A DNA stretch of 33,659 nucleotides, taken from Candidatus Omnitrophota bacterium (lineage in GTDB: Bacteria > Omnitrophota > Gorgyraeia > Duberdicusellales > 4484-171). Each line of letters begins with the position of its first letter. Within the stretch, counting starts at the first letter, position 1. The notes below the pieces were generated by a model. The model saw nothing but the letters and a program-made list of their open reading frames with translations, had not been told where the DNA came from and made no database searches. The stretch covers positions 1 to 33,659 of the forward strand of contig JAQTOI010000010.1 of the NCBI GenBank assembly GCA_028713415.1, in the 5' to 3' direction. Of this stretch, positions 15,989-22,452 are shown in pieces. Made by a program: the position numbers and the translations under genes.

Positions 15989-17023
15989 ATGAGATCTAAA
16001 GTAAAAATTATCGCAACATTGGGGCCGGCAACCGATAGCGAAGGAATCTTGCGAAAAATGACATTTTCCGGGCTTGATGTTGTGCGGCTAAATTTTTCGC
16101 ATGGAACGCTTTCAGCGCACAAAAAGCGCCTAGATTTGGTGAGAAAAATTAATAAAAAATACCGCCGGGCCTTGAAAGTTATACAGGATTTAGAAGGATA
16201 CCGCATACGCATAGGAAGGTTAAAAAAAGAAATAATGTTACGTAAACACTCTATTTTACATCTTACCCAGGAGGATATTGTCGCAGATGCGAAAGTTATC
16301 CCATTTGATTATCTGGGCAGCTTATCGGGAATTGCAAAAGGAAATTCTGTCTATATTGATGACGGTAAGATTACGCTCAAAGTCCTGGCTAAAGAAAAAA
16401 AGAGGCTTAAAGTCCAGGTTATTATTGGCGGCATTTTGAAAGAGCATAAAGGCGTAAATATACCCGAAGCTTATTTGGATTTTGAAGCATTGACAGAAAA
16501 AGACAGGACGGATATAGGTTTTGCCTGTGAGGAAAAAATAGAGTTTCTTGCGCAGTCTTTCGTGCGCAGCGCAAAAGATATAGAATTATTGCGTTCCCTG
16601 CTCCAAAAACGGCACCCCTCATGTAAAATAATCGCTAAAATAGAAAGCAGGGAATCGGTGGTGAATATTGATGAAATTATCGCGCGCTGCGACGCAATTA
16701 TGATTGCCAGGGGCGACATGGGTGTTTGTTTCCCTATATATAAGGTTCCCGTACTGCAAAAAGAGATTATAAAAAAATGCAAGCTTGCGAGGCGGCCTGT
16801 AATAGTTGCAACCCAAATGCTTGACAGTATGACCGAAGAAATTCTTCCTACAAGAGCTGAAGCCAGTGACGTTGCGAATGCCGTAATAGACGGCGCAGAC
16901 TTTCTGATGCTTTCTTCGGAAACGGCCGTAGGAAAATATCCCGATAAAGCCGTGGAAATGATGGATAAGATAATTAAAAACACTGAAGCATATCAAAGAA
17001 ATCTGGCGGGAATAATCGCTTAA
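15989..17023 (+). CDS. pyk: Pyruvate kinase lacking the C-terminal regulatory domain
   Basis: Pyruvate kinase makes ATP and pyruvate from phosphoenolpyruvate. The catalytic barrel is well conserved: ATLGPATDSEG, VVRLNFSHG, the catalytic K217 and metal ligand E219 in AKIES, D243 in ARGDMG, then ATQMLDSM and the signature TRAEASDVANAVIDGADFLM and SSETAVGKYP. The B domain occupies about residues 65-155. The protein ends at residue 344, right after the last helix of domain A. The whole C domain of about 120 residues, which in ordinary enzymes holds the effector site and part of the tetramer contact, is absent. No frameshift is needed to explain it, since the next gene starts 2 bases later. ARGDMGVCFP has Cys where Glu is usual. 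Confidence 0.9.
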   Translation: MRSKVKIIATLGPATDSEGILRKMTFSGLDVVRLNFSHGTLSAHKKRLDLVRKINKKYRRALKVIQDLEGYRIRIGRLKKEIMLRKHSILHLTQEDIVADAKVIPFDYLGSLSGIAKGNSVYIDDGKITLKVLAKEKKRLKVQVIIGGILKEHKGVNIPEAYLDFEALTEKDRTDIGFACEEKIEFLAQSFVRSAKDIELLRSLLQKRHPSCKIIAKIESRESVVNIDEIIARCDAIMIARGDMGVCFPIYKVPVLQKEIIKKCKLARRPVIVATQMLDSMTEEILPTRAEASDVANAVIDGADFLMLSSETAVGKYPDKAVEMMDKIIKNTEAYQRNLAGIIA

Positions 17024-17024
17024 T

Positions 17025-17807
17025 ATGAGTTTAATAGCCTTATTAACTGATTTTGGGCTACAAGACAATTATGCCGGGGTTTTAAAGGCTGTTATAGCCA
17101 ATATTAACCCTGAAGCCGGCTTTGTAGATATCTCGCATGCGGTTAGGAAACATGACATAGTCCAAGCGGCATTTCTTCTCAAATATAGTTTTAATTATTT
17201 TCCCAAAAATACGATTTTTCTTTGCATTGTAGACCCGGGCGTTGGCTCAAACAGAAAGGGGATTGTCATTGAGACAAAGAATTATTTCTTTGTTTGTCCT
17301 AATAACGGTATCGCGAGCCTCGCAGCCAAAGATGACGGGATTAAAAAAATAACGCTATTAGAAAATAATGAATATTTTCTTAAAAACATTTCAAACACTT
17401 TTCATGCCAGGGATATCTTTGCGCCTGTAGCAGCTCACATTTCTCAAGGCGTGGTAACCCGCGATTTTGGCAAGAATATATCGCACATAGAAGAAATAAG
17501 TTTACCTCGCCCGTGCATTCACCCTAATTATATTGAAGGACAGATAATTTATAGCGATGCGTTTGGAAATCTCATCACCAATATAAGCCTGGAAGAATTT
17601 AAGCGTTTTTGCGGCACAAAGAAGTTTTCTGCATATCTAAAGCGGAAAAAAATTAATAAATTACACACTTCATATGCGCAGGCAAAAGATAACGAACCAT
17701 TTTTAATAGAAGGAAGTTTTTCTTTGCTTGAGGTAGCGTTGAAAAATGCAAGCGCCAAAGATTTTTTTGGCGCGGGTGAATACGAACCACTAAGAATAAA
17801 AAAATAG
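17025..17807 (+). CDS. SAM hydroxide adenosyltransferase family protein (DUF62)
   Basis: The family hydrolyses S-adenosylmethionine to adenosine and methionine using an activated water, and shares its fold with fluorinase and chlorinase. Signature segments are ALLTDFGLQDNYAGVLKAVI at the start, FVDISHAVRKHDIVQAAFLL, CIVDPGVGSNRKG near residue 67 and the C-terminal SDAFGNLITNIS near residue 173. Length (260 residues) is normal. I see no evidence for halogenase activity. The ATG is 2 bases after the pyk stop, so the two are almost certainly co-transcribed. The cellular need for SAM hydrolysis is not understood in most bacteria. Confidence 0.88.
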   Translation: MSLIALLTDFGLQDNYAGVLKAVIANINPEAGFVDISHAVRKHDIVQAAFLLKYSFNYFPKNTIFLCIVDPGVGSNRKGIVIETKNYFFVCPNNGIASLAAKDDGIKKITLLENNEYFLKNISNTFHARDIFAPVAAHISQGVVTRDFGKNISHIEEISLPRPCIHPNYIEGQIIYSDAFGNLITNISLEEFKRFCGTKKFSAYLKRKKINKLHTSYAQAKDNEPFLIEGSFSLLEVALKNASAKDFFGAGEYEPLRIKK

Positions 17808-17826
17808 AGGGGTGGTGGCATTCATA

Positions 17827-18555
17827 ATGACAACAGCAATGAAAGAAAAAATAGAATTTAAAGGGCCGGTGCGCTACGTCTATAAAAAGATGGGTAGAGC
17901 CATCGCTGATTACTCCATGCTTTCGGCTGGAGATAAGGTCCTGGTTGGTGTTTCCGGAGCGCCGGATAGTTTAGCGCTTCTAGAGTTATTTAGGATGAGA
18001 AAACAGCGCATACCTATTCATTTCGATTTTATCGCTTGTTTTATTGAAACAGACTTCGTTAAAGCCGACAAAGAGGCTTTACGTACACATTTTGAGGACG
18101 CAGGGTTTTCTTACGTTTTTAAGACTCTGGCAGACGCAGGCGAAGGGGATAATTGTTTTTGGTGCACTATAGGCGCTAGAAAAATACTTTTTGAGGTAGC
18201 AAGAGAGCATGGTTGTAATAAGATTGCTCTTGCGCATAATCTGGACACAATCGCCGAAACTACCCTAAAGAACCTTTTCTTTAAGGGAGAAATAGGCACC
18301 ATGAAGCCAAAAATAGAGCTTTTTGACGGCAGCTTAAGCATTATACGGCCTCTGTGCTATTTAAACAGGGAAGAAATCGCGCAGTTTATTTCCTATTTTA
18401 TTTTTCCTGACACCAAATACTGCTGCCTTTGCGGTAAAGATTTGCAACGCGAGAAAGTAATGGAGATGATAAAGGATTTATCTCTTCAGTATCCTTTTTT
18501 AAAGAAAAATATTTTCGGAGCGCTGGGAAGGATACGCAAAGACTATCTTTTATGA
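17827..18555 (+). CDS. TtcA-like tRNA thiolation enzyme (PP-loop, Fe-S)
   Basis: The PP-loop ATPase family TtcA/TilS modifies cytidines in tRNA; TtcA puts sulfur on cytidine 32. Here the PP-loop is VSGAPDS (residues 42-48) in place of the usual SGGxDS. Next come the cysteine pair C110/C113 in CFWCTIGARK, the ATP-site helix LAHNLDTIAETTLKNLFFKG, TMKPK, and a C-terminal pair C199/C202 in YCCLCGKDLQREK, all at TtcA-like positions. The cysteines could hold a [4Fe-4S] cluster as in TtcA. I start it at the ATG at 17827; GTGs at 17812 and 17815 would add a few residues but leave the GAGGGG ribosome site too close. The target nucleotide is an inference. Confidence 0.8.
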   Translation: MTTAMKEKIEFKGPVRYVYKKMGRAIADYSMLSAGDKVLVGVSGAPDSLALLELFRMRKQRIPIHFDFIACFIETDFVKADKEALRTHFEDAGFSYVFKTLADAGEGDNCFWCTIGARKILFEVAREHGCNKIALAHNLDTIAETTLKNLFFKGEIGTMKPKIELFDGSLSIIRPLCYLNREEIAQFISYFIFPDTKYCCLCGKDLQREKVMEMIKDLSLQYPFLKKNIFGALGRIRKDYLL

Positions 18556-18572
18556 TATATCCATTGTTGAAT

Positions 18573-18616
18573 AAATGATTACAACGATGAAGAAATACGA
18601 TTACAGCGATAGGGAT
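18573..18616. repeat. Left arm of the GxxExxY inverted-repeat cassette (D)
   Basis: Two copies of a GATTACARCGAT-like 12-mer lie here (starting at 18578 and 18600). Bases 18573-18616 match the reverse complement of 18967-19008 at most positions, including the shared block ATAAATGATTAC. The arm overlaps the start codon and first codons of the GxxExxY gene. Confidence 0.75.
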
Positions 18617-18970
18617 CCGCTCACCGCGCAAATAATTGCATGTTGCTATCAGGTCCATAATGAATTAGGACCAGGTTTTGTTGAACGTATATATTTAAAT
18701 GCACTCAAAGTTGCTTTAAAGAAATCAGAGGTAAACTATCGAGAAGAGAAAGAGTTTTCTGTATTGTTTGATAAAGAGATAGTTGGTAAGTTTAGAGTCG
18801 ATCTTATTATCGAAGATAAAGTAGTTGTAGAATTGAAAGCAATAGAAAGCAAGATGCCAAAGATTTTTGAATCGCAAGTTATTTCTTATTTAAAGGCTTC
18901 TGGAATAAAGGTGGGATTATTGGTTAATTTTGGTAATCGACGGTGTGAGATTCGCCGATTAATGCTATAA
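18575..18970 (+). CDS. GxxExxY protein with RecB-like nuclease signature
   Basis: This 131-residue protein has the namesake motif GFVERIY at residues 34-40. It also carries what looks like a complete PD-(D/E)XK active site: D76 in FRVDLIIED, then E86-x-K88 in VVVELKA, then the QxxxY motif Q101-V-I-S-Y105, the RecB-type signature. Its function has not been established as far as I know. Both ends lie in repeat DNA: the first dozen codons are translated from the left arm, and the stop codon is the first bases of the right arm. The start could be 18575 or the in-frame ATG at 18590, which also lies in the arm. It interrupts the run from ttcA-like to coaB, which suggests insertion of a discrete unit. 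Confidence 0.85.
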   Translation: MITTMKKYDYSDRDPLTAQIIACCYQVHNELGPGFVERIYLNALKVALKKSEVNYREEKEFSVLFDKEIVGKFRVDLIIEDKVVVELKAIESKMPKIFESQVISYLKASGIKVGLLVNFGNRRCEIRRLML

Positions 18971-19008
18971 TCGTTGTAATCATTCCCTAATCGCCGTAAT
19001 CATTTATA
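18967..19008. repeat. Right arm of the GxxExxY inverted-repeat cassette (D)
   Basis: Two AATCGNNGTAATCATT units, 20 bases apart, are the reverse complement of the left arm at 18573-18616. The arm begins at the GxxExxY stop codon and ends one base before the ATG of coaB. Confidence 0.75.
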
Positions 19009-19009
19009 A

Positions 19010-19633
19010 ATGAAAATACTTATCACTGCTGGTTCTACTTGGGTTAAAATTGATGAGGTGAGGGTGTTAGCCACCATCTTTACCGGCCGAACAGGCGCCT
19101 ATCTGGCCAATGAGTTTAAAAAGAAAGGCTCTGATGTAACTATTTTGATAAACCTTCATGGCTTGGGAGCGCAGAAAAAGGTTTTTGCTAAAGGCATAAA
19201 AGTTATCCCTTTTCGTTATTTAGAGGAGTTTTCTTCAGCGCTGATAAAAGAACTTAAAAAAACGCGCTATGATATGATTATACATAGCGCCGCCGTCAGC
19301 GATTATAAATTAAAAAAAACCTTTAAAGGCAAAATTCCTTCCGGAAAAAATGAGCTTAATCTTAACTTTAAATCTGCCCAAAAAATGATAGGCGCAATAC
19401 GCACCTTGGCTAAAAACTCAATATTGGTTCAGTTTAAATTAGAAATCAAGCGCGCAGGCCTTCTCAATAGGGCTTATAAAAGCTTAGTTGCCAATAAAAG
19501 CGACTTTTGTGTTGCTAATGCGCTGGAAGATTTGCGTCTAGGCTATAAAGCTTTTTTACTTGATAAGGAAAAACAGGTGAAGGTTATTCATTCTAAAAAA
19601 GAGCTTCTTCGGTCTCTTTACCACCTGCTTTAA
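19010..19633 (+). CDS. coaB: Phosphopantothenate-cysteine ligase, monofunctional CoaB
   Basis: CoaB joins cysteine to phosphopantothenate in coenzyme A synthesis. Visible features are the N-terminal nucleotide-binding start MKILITAGSTWVKIDEVRVL, the segment HSAAVSDY near residue 91, the conserved lysine region FKGKIPSGK near residue 104 and VQFKLEI near residue 143, which resembles the FKLE of monofunctional and eukaryotic enzymes. At 207 residues it is a free-standing ligase, not the usual CoaBC fusion. The ITNxSSG segment of E. coli CoaB reads LATIFTG here, so the asparagine involved in handling the acyl-cytidylate appears to be Thr. The ATG follows the right arm of repeat D by one base and lacks a Shine-Dalgarno. 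CoaC is encoded next. Confidence 0.85.
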   Translation: MKILITAGSTWVKIDEVRVLATIFTGRTGAYLANEFKKKGSDVTILINLHGLGAQKKVFAKGIKVIPFRYLEEFSSALIKELKKTRYDMIIHSAAVSDYKLKKTFKGKIPSGKNELNLNFKSAQKMIGAIRTLAKNSILVQFKLEIKRAGLLNRAYKSLVANKSDFCVANALEDLRLGYKAFLLDKEKQVKVIHSKKELLRSLYHLL

Positions 19634-19690
19634 ACGGTTATTTGCTAAAAAACCGCGCCTGATAGCGCATTTTCTGGTTAAAATAATAGG

Positions 19691-19719
19691 TTTACAATAT
19701 TAGCCCATAGGCTTAAAAT
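19691..19719 (+). promoter_or_regulatory. Probable sigma-70-type promoter for coaC
   Basis: TTTACA at 19691-19696 and TAAAAT at 19714-19719 each match consensus at 5 of 6 positions with exactly 17 bases between them. Transcription would start near 19726, just before the GGAGG ribosome site at 19731. This suggests coaC is not dependent on the coaB transcript. Confidence 0.6.
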
Positions 19720-19742
19720 AACTCTTCATAGGAGGTTTGAAC

Positions 19743-20288
19743 ATGAAAAAGAATATTTTAGTCGGCGTCTGCGGCGGCATCGCTTCTTATAAAACCTGCG
19801 AATTAATACGCCTGCTGGTCAAGGATGCCTTTAATGTAAAGGTTGTTATGACGGAGTCGGCCACCAGATTTGTTTCGCCGCTGGTATTTCAGACACTTTG
19901 CGATAATCCGGTTTATCTGGATATGTTTGCGTTATTTAAAGAAGATAGGCCGCAGCATATTGATATCGCCCAGTGGGCCTCTTGTGCTGTAATCGCCCCT
20001 CTTTCTGCCAATACTCTTTCAAAAATTGCTTCAGGCATTTGCGATAATCTCTTAACTACGGTAATTTGCGCCTTGCCCGGCAATACAAAATTAATATTGG
20101 CTCCTGCGATGAATAATTGCATGTGGGAAAACCCGCTCATCCAGAAAAACATTCAAACTCTTAAAAACCTGAAAAAATATATTATTATGCCTGCGGAAAA
20201 AGGGGAACTTGCTTGCGGAACCTACGGCCAGGGCAGGATGCCCAGCCCTGAGGACATCTACTCAAAAATCAAAAGCGCGTTGCGTTAG
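19743..20288 (+). CDS. coaC: Phosphopantothenoylcysteine decarboxylase, monofunctional CoaC
   Basis: CoaC is the FMN-dependent decarboxylase that follows CoaB in coenzyme A synthesis. Present are the N-terminal flavoprotein motif GVCGGIASYKTCELIRLL, the catalytic H72 in QHIDIAQWA, IAPLSANTLSKIASGICDNLL, the substrate clamp APAMNNCMW and the active-site cysteine in LACGTYGQGRM near residue 158. Length (181 residues) fits a single-domain flavoprotein. I start it at the ATG at 19743 because GGAGG at 19731-19735 is ideally spaced; an in-frame TTG at 19737 would be too close. The gene order is coaB then coaC, the reverse of the order in fused CoaBC. Confidence 0.93.
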   Translation: MKKNILVGVCGGIASYKTCELIRLLVKDAFNVKVVMTESATRFVSPLVFQTLCDNPVYLDMFALFKEDRPQHIDIAQWASCAVIAPLSANTLSKIASGICDNLLTTVICALPGNTKLILAPAMNNCMWENPLIQKNIQTLKNLKKYIIMPAEKGELACGTYGQGRMPSPEDIYSKIKSALR

Positions 20289-20313
20289 GCTCGAATAAAG
20301 CGTATATATCATT

Positions 20314-21249
20314 ATGTTAACCTACGTACTATTAGCCATTCTTTTTATCCTTTCGCTGGCCATTGTTATTCTTATTATTAAACTAACCAGAGGACAGAAC
20401 GGCCTCTTGCTTAATCAGAAAATAGATTCCCTTAAAGATGATTTCACTAAAAACATATTACAGGCGCAAAGTAATTCACTCCAGGTTTCCAAAGACCTTT
20501 TAGCCGAACTTTCTAAACTATACGAAAAAATAGGCGGGCTCGATATAGAAACTGGAGAGATATTAAGCCTCACAAAATCATTTCATGATATTTTAAAACC
20601 CACAAAAGCACGAGGAGTTTTAGGTGAAAGCATTTTAGAGGTATTGCTTTATGATGCGCTCCCCGCGGATGTTATTTTTCGGCAATACGCCTTTAGAAAC
20701 GGGAAAAAAGTTGATTTTGCCATAAAGCTTCCCCAGGGCCTTGTTCCCGTTGATGCAAAGTTTTCTCTGGAGACATTTAAAAGCTATGTTGATAGCCCAC
20801 CTGCTGCTGCGGAGCATGAGCGCCATAAGAAAATATTTACGGACAGCGTTAAGAAAAGGATAGAAGAAACCGCCGGATATATATTTTCCGACGAAGGAAC
20901 CACCGATTTTGCCCTCATGTATGTGCCGTCAGAAGCCGTTTATTATTCTATTATTACTGAAACTTCGCTTCTTGATTTTGCTCACCAAAAACGCGTTTTT
21001 TTAGTCGGGCCGCATACTCTTTATGTATATTTGCGGACTATACTGATAGGTTTTCATGCGCTTACCATTGAGAAGCGCGCAAAAGAAATTTATAACAAGT
21101 TGCAGCAGCTTAATGCAGACGTGAAATTGTTAACCGAGGATTACGCCGTGCTAGGCACTCATTTAAGAAACGCCTCTCTCAAATATGACGACACCAGAAA
21201 GAAACTGGAAGGCGTTGGCGATAAAATAGCCAACATGGGCAAAGATTAG
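20314..21249 (+). CDS. rmuC: RmuC-family protein
   Basis: RmuC proteins limit recombination at inverted repeats in E. coli by an unknown mechanism; a PD-(D/E)XK-like core has been suggested. This copy has an N-terminal transmembrane helix (residues 3-25), a predicted coiled-coil region, then the conserved core with ARGVLGESILEVLLYDALP near residue 99, GKKVDFAIKLPQGLVPVDAKF near residue 130 and DFALMYVPSEAVYY near residue 209. At 311 residues it is shorter than E. coli RmuC (about 475), mostly in the coiled-coil part. The link with inverted repeats is notable given the number of such repeats in this window, but that is only suggestive. Confidence 0.9.
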   Translation: MLTYVLLAILFILSLAIVILIIKLTRGQNGLLLNQKIDSLKDDFTKNILQAQSNSLQVSKDLLAELSKLYEKIGGLDIETGEILSLTKSFHDILKPTKARGVLGESILEVLLYDALPADVIFRQYAFRNGKKVDFAIKLPQGLVPVDAKFSLETFKSYVDSPPAAAEHERHKKIFTDSVKKRIEETAGYIFSDEGTTDFALMYVPSEAVYYSIITETSLLDFAHQKRVFLVGPHTLYVYLRTILIGFHALTIEKRAKEIYNKLQQLNADVKLLTEDYAVLGTHLRNASLKYDDTRKKLEGVGDKIANMGKD

Positions 21250-21272
21250 TCAAACTGCGTAAAACCGTAAGA

Positions 21273-21497
21273 ATGCAGGTAAAAGTAAAAGTAATTACTA
21301 ACGCTAAAAAAGAAAAGATTGAAGAAACTCAAGACGGTTTAAAAGTTTATATTACTGTTCCTGCCATCGCCGGCCGCGCAAATAAAAAGCTTATAGAAGT
21401 ACTAGCAGAGCATTTTAAGGCTAAAAAATACAATATTGAGATTGTAGCCGGAGAAAAAGCAAGGAAAAAAATTGTCGAGATACGTGAAGCTCACTGA
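21273..21497 (+). CDS. DUF167 / YggU family protein
   Basis: This 74-residue protein has the YggU fold features: VKVITNAKKEKIEE at the N terminus, GLKVYITVPAIAGRANKKLIEVLAEHF in the middle, and IEIVAGEKARKKIVEI at the end, where G-E-K resembles the usual GxxSRxK. The family is widespread and has no settled function. It starts 23 bases after rmuC. Its end overlaps the start of pgeF by 14 bases or more, suggesting translational coupling. Confidence 0.85.
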   Translation: MQVKVKVITNAKKEKIEETQDGLKVYITVPAIAGRANKKLIEVLAEHFKAKKYNIEIVAGEKARKKIVEIREAH

Positions 21498-22140
21498 GAG
21501 AAATAATTGTTATACAATAGATGATTTTTTCGGTCCTTCAGTTATCGCAGGGTTTACTAAGCCAAATCTTTCAGGTAACCCTCAAAAGGATATCCGCGCC
21601 GCCCTTGCCTTTTTAGAATCCGATTTAGCAATCAGTTATCTTAAGCAAGTGCATTCTTCGCTCGTTTGTAACGTGGAAAGAGGAGGCCTTTATACCGGCG
21701 ATGGTTTGTTTACCTCACAAAAATCTCTTGCGTTGGTCGTAAAAACCGCAGATTGCCTGCCTATTTTTTTTGCTAAGCGCGATTCAAGTATGGTTGGCAT
21801 GGTGCATATGGGTTGGAGAGGCGCCCGCGCCGACATATTAGGAAATATTCCAGTTGATTCTTATAAGGTAATCGCAGGTGTGGGCTTGCGCAAGTGTTGT
21901 TATCAGGTGGGAGAGGAATTCCTCGGCTATCCGCAATTTTCTCCCTTTGTCGAAAAGCGGCAGGTAAAATTATATTTTGACGTAATTGCTTTTACAAAAG
22001 AGAGGCTCGCATTAGGCGGAGTTGACGAAAATAATTTTATTGATCTTAAAATATGCAGCCGGTGTCATGACCAGAATTTTTTTTCAAATCGCAGAGATGC
22101 CACGGCCTCTCGTACACTTTCGTTCATTATTAAGAATTAA
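21484..22140 (+). CDS. pgeF: Peptidoglycan editing factor PgeF (laccase-domain family)
   Basis: PgeF-type proteins remove misincorporated serine from UDP-MurNAc intermediates; related proteins show multicopper-oxidase or purine-nucleoside activity. The family's metal site is clear: QVH in YLKQVHSS, ADC in VVKTADCLPIFFAK, and H in MVHMGWRGARADI. CYQVGEEF and the C-terminal CSRCHDQNFFSNRRD also match. I start it at the GTG at 21484, which gives about 24 residues before GFTKP as in relatives; a TTG at 21472 is possible. There is no ATG in frame before the conserved core, so a non-ATG start is required. It overlaps yggU. Confidence 0.87.
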   Translation: MKLTERNNCYTIDDFFGPSVIAGFTKPNLSGNPQKDIRAALAFLESDLAISYLKQVHSSLVCNVERGGLYTGDGLFTSQKSLALVVKTADCLPIFFAKRDSSMVGMVHMGWRGARADILGNIPVDSYKVIAGVGLRKCCYQVGEEFLGYPQFSPFVEKRQVKLYFDVIAFTKERLALGGVDENNFIDLKICSRCHDQNFFSNRRDATASRTLSFIIKN

Positions 22141-22200
22141 AAATAAGTAACAAAAATTAAAATCTACAATTTATACTATACAAATAATTGTTTTAATCTA

Positions 22201-22292
22201 ATTACGGATGCAGACAGATGCTTACGGATGTCGCGGATTTATTGATATATTCATCCGCCACATCCGCAATAATCCGTGACATCTGTCCTTAT
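22201..22292. repeat. Imperfect inverted repeat E, CGGATG-type units
   Basis: The left arm (22201-22240) carries units such as TTACGGATG and CGCGGAT. The right arm (22252-22292) carries ATCCGC, ATCCGT and ATCTGT units at 9-10 base spacing, and a loop of about 11 AT-rich bases separates them. GACAGATG on the left pairs with CATCTGTC on the right. It lies in the 312-base gap between pgeF and mgtA. The sequence before it (22141-22200) is AT-rich with no clear signal; what follows is a promoter and a leader. Confidence 0.65.
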
Positions 22293-22312
22293 GTATAAAA
22301 ATGTGGAAATTC

Positions 22313-22341
22313 CTGACAAATTACCCTTACATTTATAAAAT
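22313..22341 (+). promoter_or_regulatory. Probable sigma-70-type promoter for mgtA
   Basis: CTGACA at 22313-22318 and TAAAAT at 22336-22341 each match consensus at 5 of 6 positions with a spacer of exactly 17. Transcription would start near 22348, leaving a leader of about 105 bases before the ATG. Confidence 0.65.
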
Positions 22342-22347
22342 TATGTG

Positions 22348-22452
22348 GTAAAATTATGCCTTATTATTGCGTAAAATATTCTGTTTGGATTTTATTCAAG
22401 GTGCCCCTTAAGAGCGAGACTCTGCTAAAGACGCGAAATCTATACTTGTCAT
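22348..22452 (+). promoter_or_regulatory. Leader of the mgtA transcript, possible regulatory RNA
   Basis: About 105 bases lie between the inferred transcription start and the ATG at 22453. The last half has mixed composition with a small AGAG/CTCT hairpin at about 22411-22423. I cannot match it to the M-box or to other magnesium-sensing RNAs by eye. No Shine-Dalgarno is obvious. Confidence 0.25.

Noticed and set aside
16471-17068. Long minus-strand frames opposite pyruvate kinase
   Set aside because: They are antisense to a strongly conserved gene and their products have no family-like motif.
17025-17807. Fluorinase or chlorinase
   Set aside because: Sequence and length fit the common DUF62 hydrolase group; no halogenase-specific feature could be seen.
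21250-21272. A short GCGTAAAACCGTAA stretch before yggU as another repeat remnant
   Set aside because: Only one or two weak units and no inverted partner; too short to distinguish from chance.
22348-22452. M-box magnesium riboswitch upstream of mgtA
   Set aside because: The leader of about 105 bases is shorter than a full M-box and I could not find its conserved core segments.
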